From Emmonsiellopsis sp. PD_33 (Eukaryota; Ascomycota; Eurotiomycetes; Onygenales; Ajellomycetaceae), in NCBI GenBank assembly GCA_032988165.1, contig JANTQF010000375.1, forward strand, positions 1-33,670: a stretch of 33,670 bases of DNA, read 5' to 3'. The notes under the pieces were generated by a model. The model was not told the DNA's origin, did not search any database, and saw only the letters and a program-made list of their open reading frames with translations. Position numbers and translations under genes: made by a program. Shown one piece after another: positions 32,881-33,670 of the stretch (positions are counted from its first letter, which is position 1; every line of letters begins with the position of its first letter).

Positions 32881-33664
32881 TTATGTGCTCCTAACCAACG
32901 CCTCCAATATCTCTCTCATCTTGTTCACCACCATACTCGCATGTGTCTCATCCTCCACTCTAAGCTGCACCTTATCACCGCCCAACCGCGCCGCAATCTG
33001 CACACCATGATTAGGCGGAACCATCACATCCTGCTTCCCATACCACAGATGCACAGGCAAATCAGGCCGAATATCCTCCACCCTAAATCCAAAATCCACA
33101 CACGCCAACCTGCCATCCAGCCACACCCCTTCAAACCCCTGCGCGAAGGTTTCCCCCGTCGCCCGCACAGATAATCGGGGCCAGCCCGACTTCATAAAAT
33201 CGCCATCCTTCTCATTAGCAACCGGTCGCTGAAGCATGAGCTCAAGGCGCCTCTCTTCGCTCAGATCCACGCGTCCTGAACCCTCGAATTTCCAAAACCA
33301 CCGGACGAGACTAAGGGGCGCATAGCGGAATCCATACGGGAATCCAACCCTGTGCACCAAATCCGCCCCGCTCATGCCGATGTCTGGCGGCCCTAGGCCG
33401 ACAATGATCGAAACACACTTGAGCTTCTCGCGGGGTAACGCTGCCGCGCAAGCAAGCGCAGGCGGTCCGCCTCCTGATATCCCCTATTTCCTCCGGCGTT
33501 AGCCAAAAAAAAAAAAAAAAAAAAAAAAATCCCCCCACAACCCCCCACCACACTGCGAAAAAGACAGAGTTCCTCTCGCTCCACACCTCTCAACCCACGC
33601 GCCTGACACCACCACCCTCACACACCACCCCCACCCACTCCATAGCCAACTCGCGAGCGCTCCG
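32881..33664 (-). CDS. Alpha/beta hydrolase, 5' end beyond the window
   Basis: The secure last exon is complement(32881..33483), 200 residues plus stop. It opens directly at the nucleophile elbow GISGGGPPALACAAALPREK; the Ser in GxSxG is the catalytic nucleophile. The acid is probably the Asp in YGKQDVMVP and the base the His in VEDETHAS, so the triad is complete. The intron before it (33484-33598) ends with a T25 tract, GCTAAC and TAG. A tentative preceding exon is 33599-33664 (SARELAMEWVGVV...), after a TAG acceptor at the window edge; earlier exons are off-window. The family covers esterases, epoxide hydrolases and similar enzymes, and the substrate is unknown. Nearly all codons end in G or T, as in the 3' half of the gene at 4206. 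It lies about 1.5 kb from the P450, so it could be a cluster member or just a neighbour. Confidence 0.78.
33505..33529. repeat. A25 / T25 homopolymer in the hydrolase intron
   Basis: Twenty-five A on the plus strand, read as T25 in the minus-strand intron, 21 nt upstream of the TAG acceptor (first intron base upstream of the exon is 33484) and just before GCTAAC. It can act as an extreme polypyrimidine tract. Its length is likely to vary or be mis-sequenced. Confidence 0.85.
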
Positions 33665-33670
33665 CTAGGA

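Noticed and set aside
1..33670. tRNA genes and CRISPR arrays
   Set aside because: No convincing A/B box pairs with a cloverleaf were seen, and no regularly spaced direct repeats exist; CRISPR is not expected in a fungal nuclear genome.

Overview
This is a window of nuclear DNA from a filamentous ascomycete. Short spliceosomal introns (52-266 nt, mostly 60-120) with GTATGT/GTAAGT-type donors and TACTAAC/GCTAAC-like branch sites interrupt nearly every gene. The proteins (an Mtc1-like protein, a BuGZ/ZNF207-like zinc finger, a PSMA/Tre2-like M28 peptidase, a fungal class I terpene synthase, a membrane P450) match Pezizomycotina content. Eurotiomycetes (Eurotiales/Onygenales) is my best guess; this is inference from gene style, not a demonstrated placement.

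Left part (1-16.2 kb), housekeeping, moderate gene density: an Mtc1-like gene (1144-2723, -), a carboxymuconolactone-decarboxylase-family gene (4206-4772, +), a conserved but unassigned protein with a C2H2-like site (6837-8828, +), a BuGZ/ZNF207-like double zinc finger (9525-11074, +) and a membrane-anchored M28 metallopeptidase (12635-15070, +). Intergenic regions are 0.7-2 kb and carry several CACGTG boxes, including an inverted pair before the BuGZ gene.

Middle (16.2-24.7 kb): an MFS transporter (16244-18741, -) whose first transmembrane helix is spread over a 49-nt first exon and 24- and 29-nt micro-exons, then about 6 kb of mostly gene-free DNA holding the decayed remains of an ankyrin-repeat gene (about 20.06-21.06 kb, -).

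Right part (24.7-33.7 kb), accessory: a class I terpene synthase in nine exons (24721-26396, -), divergent from a cytochrome P450 (29673-31345, +), followed by the 3' part of an alpha/beta hydrolase (32881 to the window edge, -). A terpene cyclase plus an oxidising P450, with a hydrolase and an MFS exporter nearby, looks like a small terpenoid biosynthetic locus in a gene-poor setting. The cyclase would make the hydrocarbon or alcohol skeleton in the cytosol and the ER-bound P450 would oxidise it. The roles of the hydrolase and transporter are conjecture. The P450 has an atypical haem loop and a doubtful N-terminus, so whether the locus works is open.

All splice sites were inferred by eye from consensus, reading frame and protein-family continuity; no transcript evidence was available.
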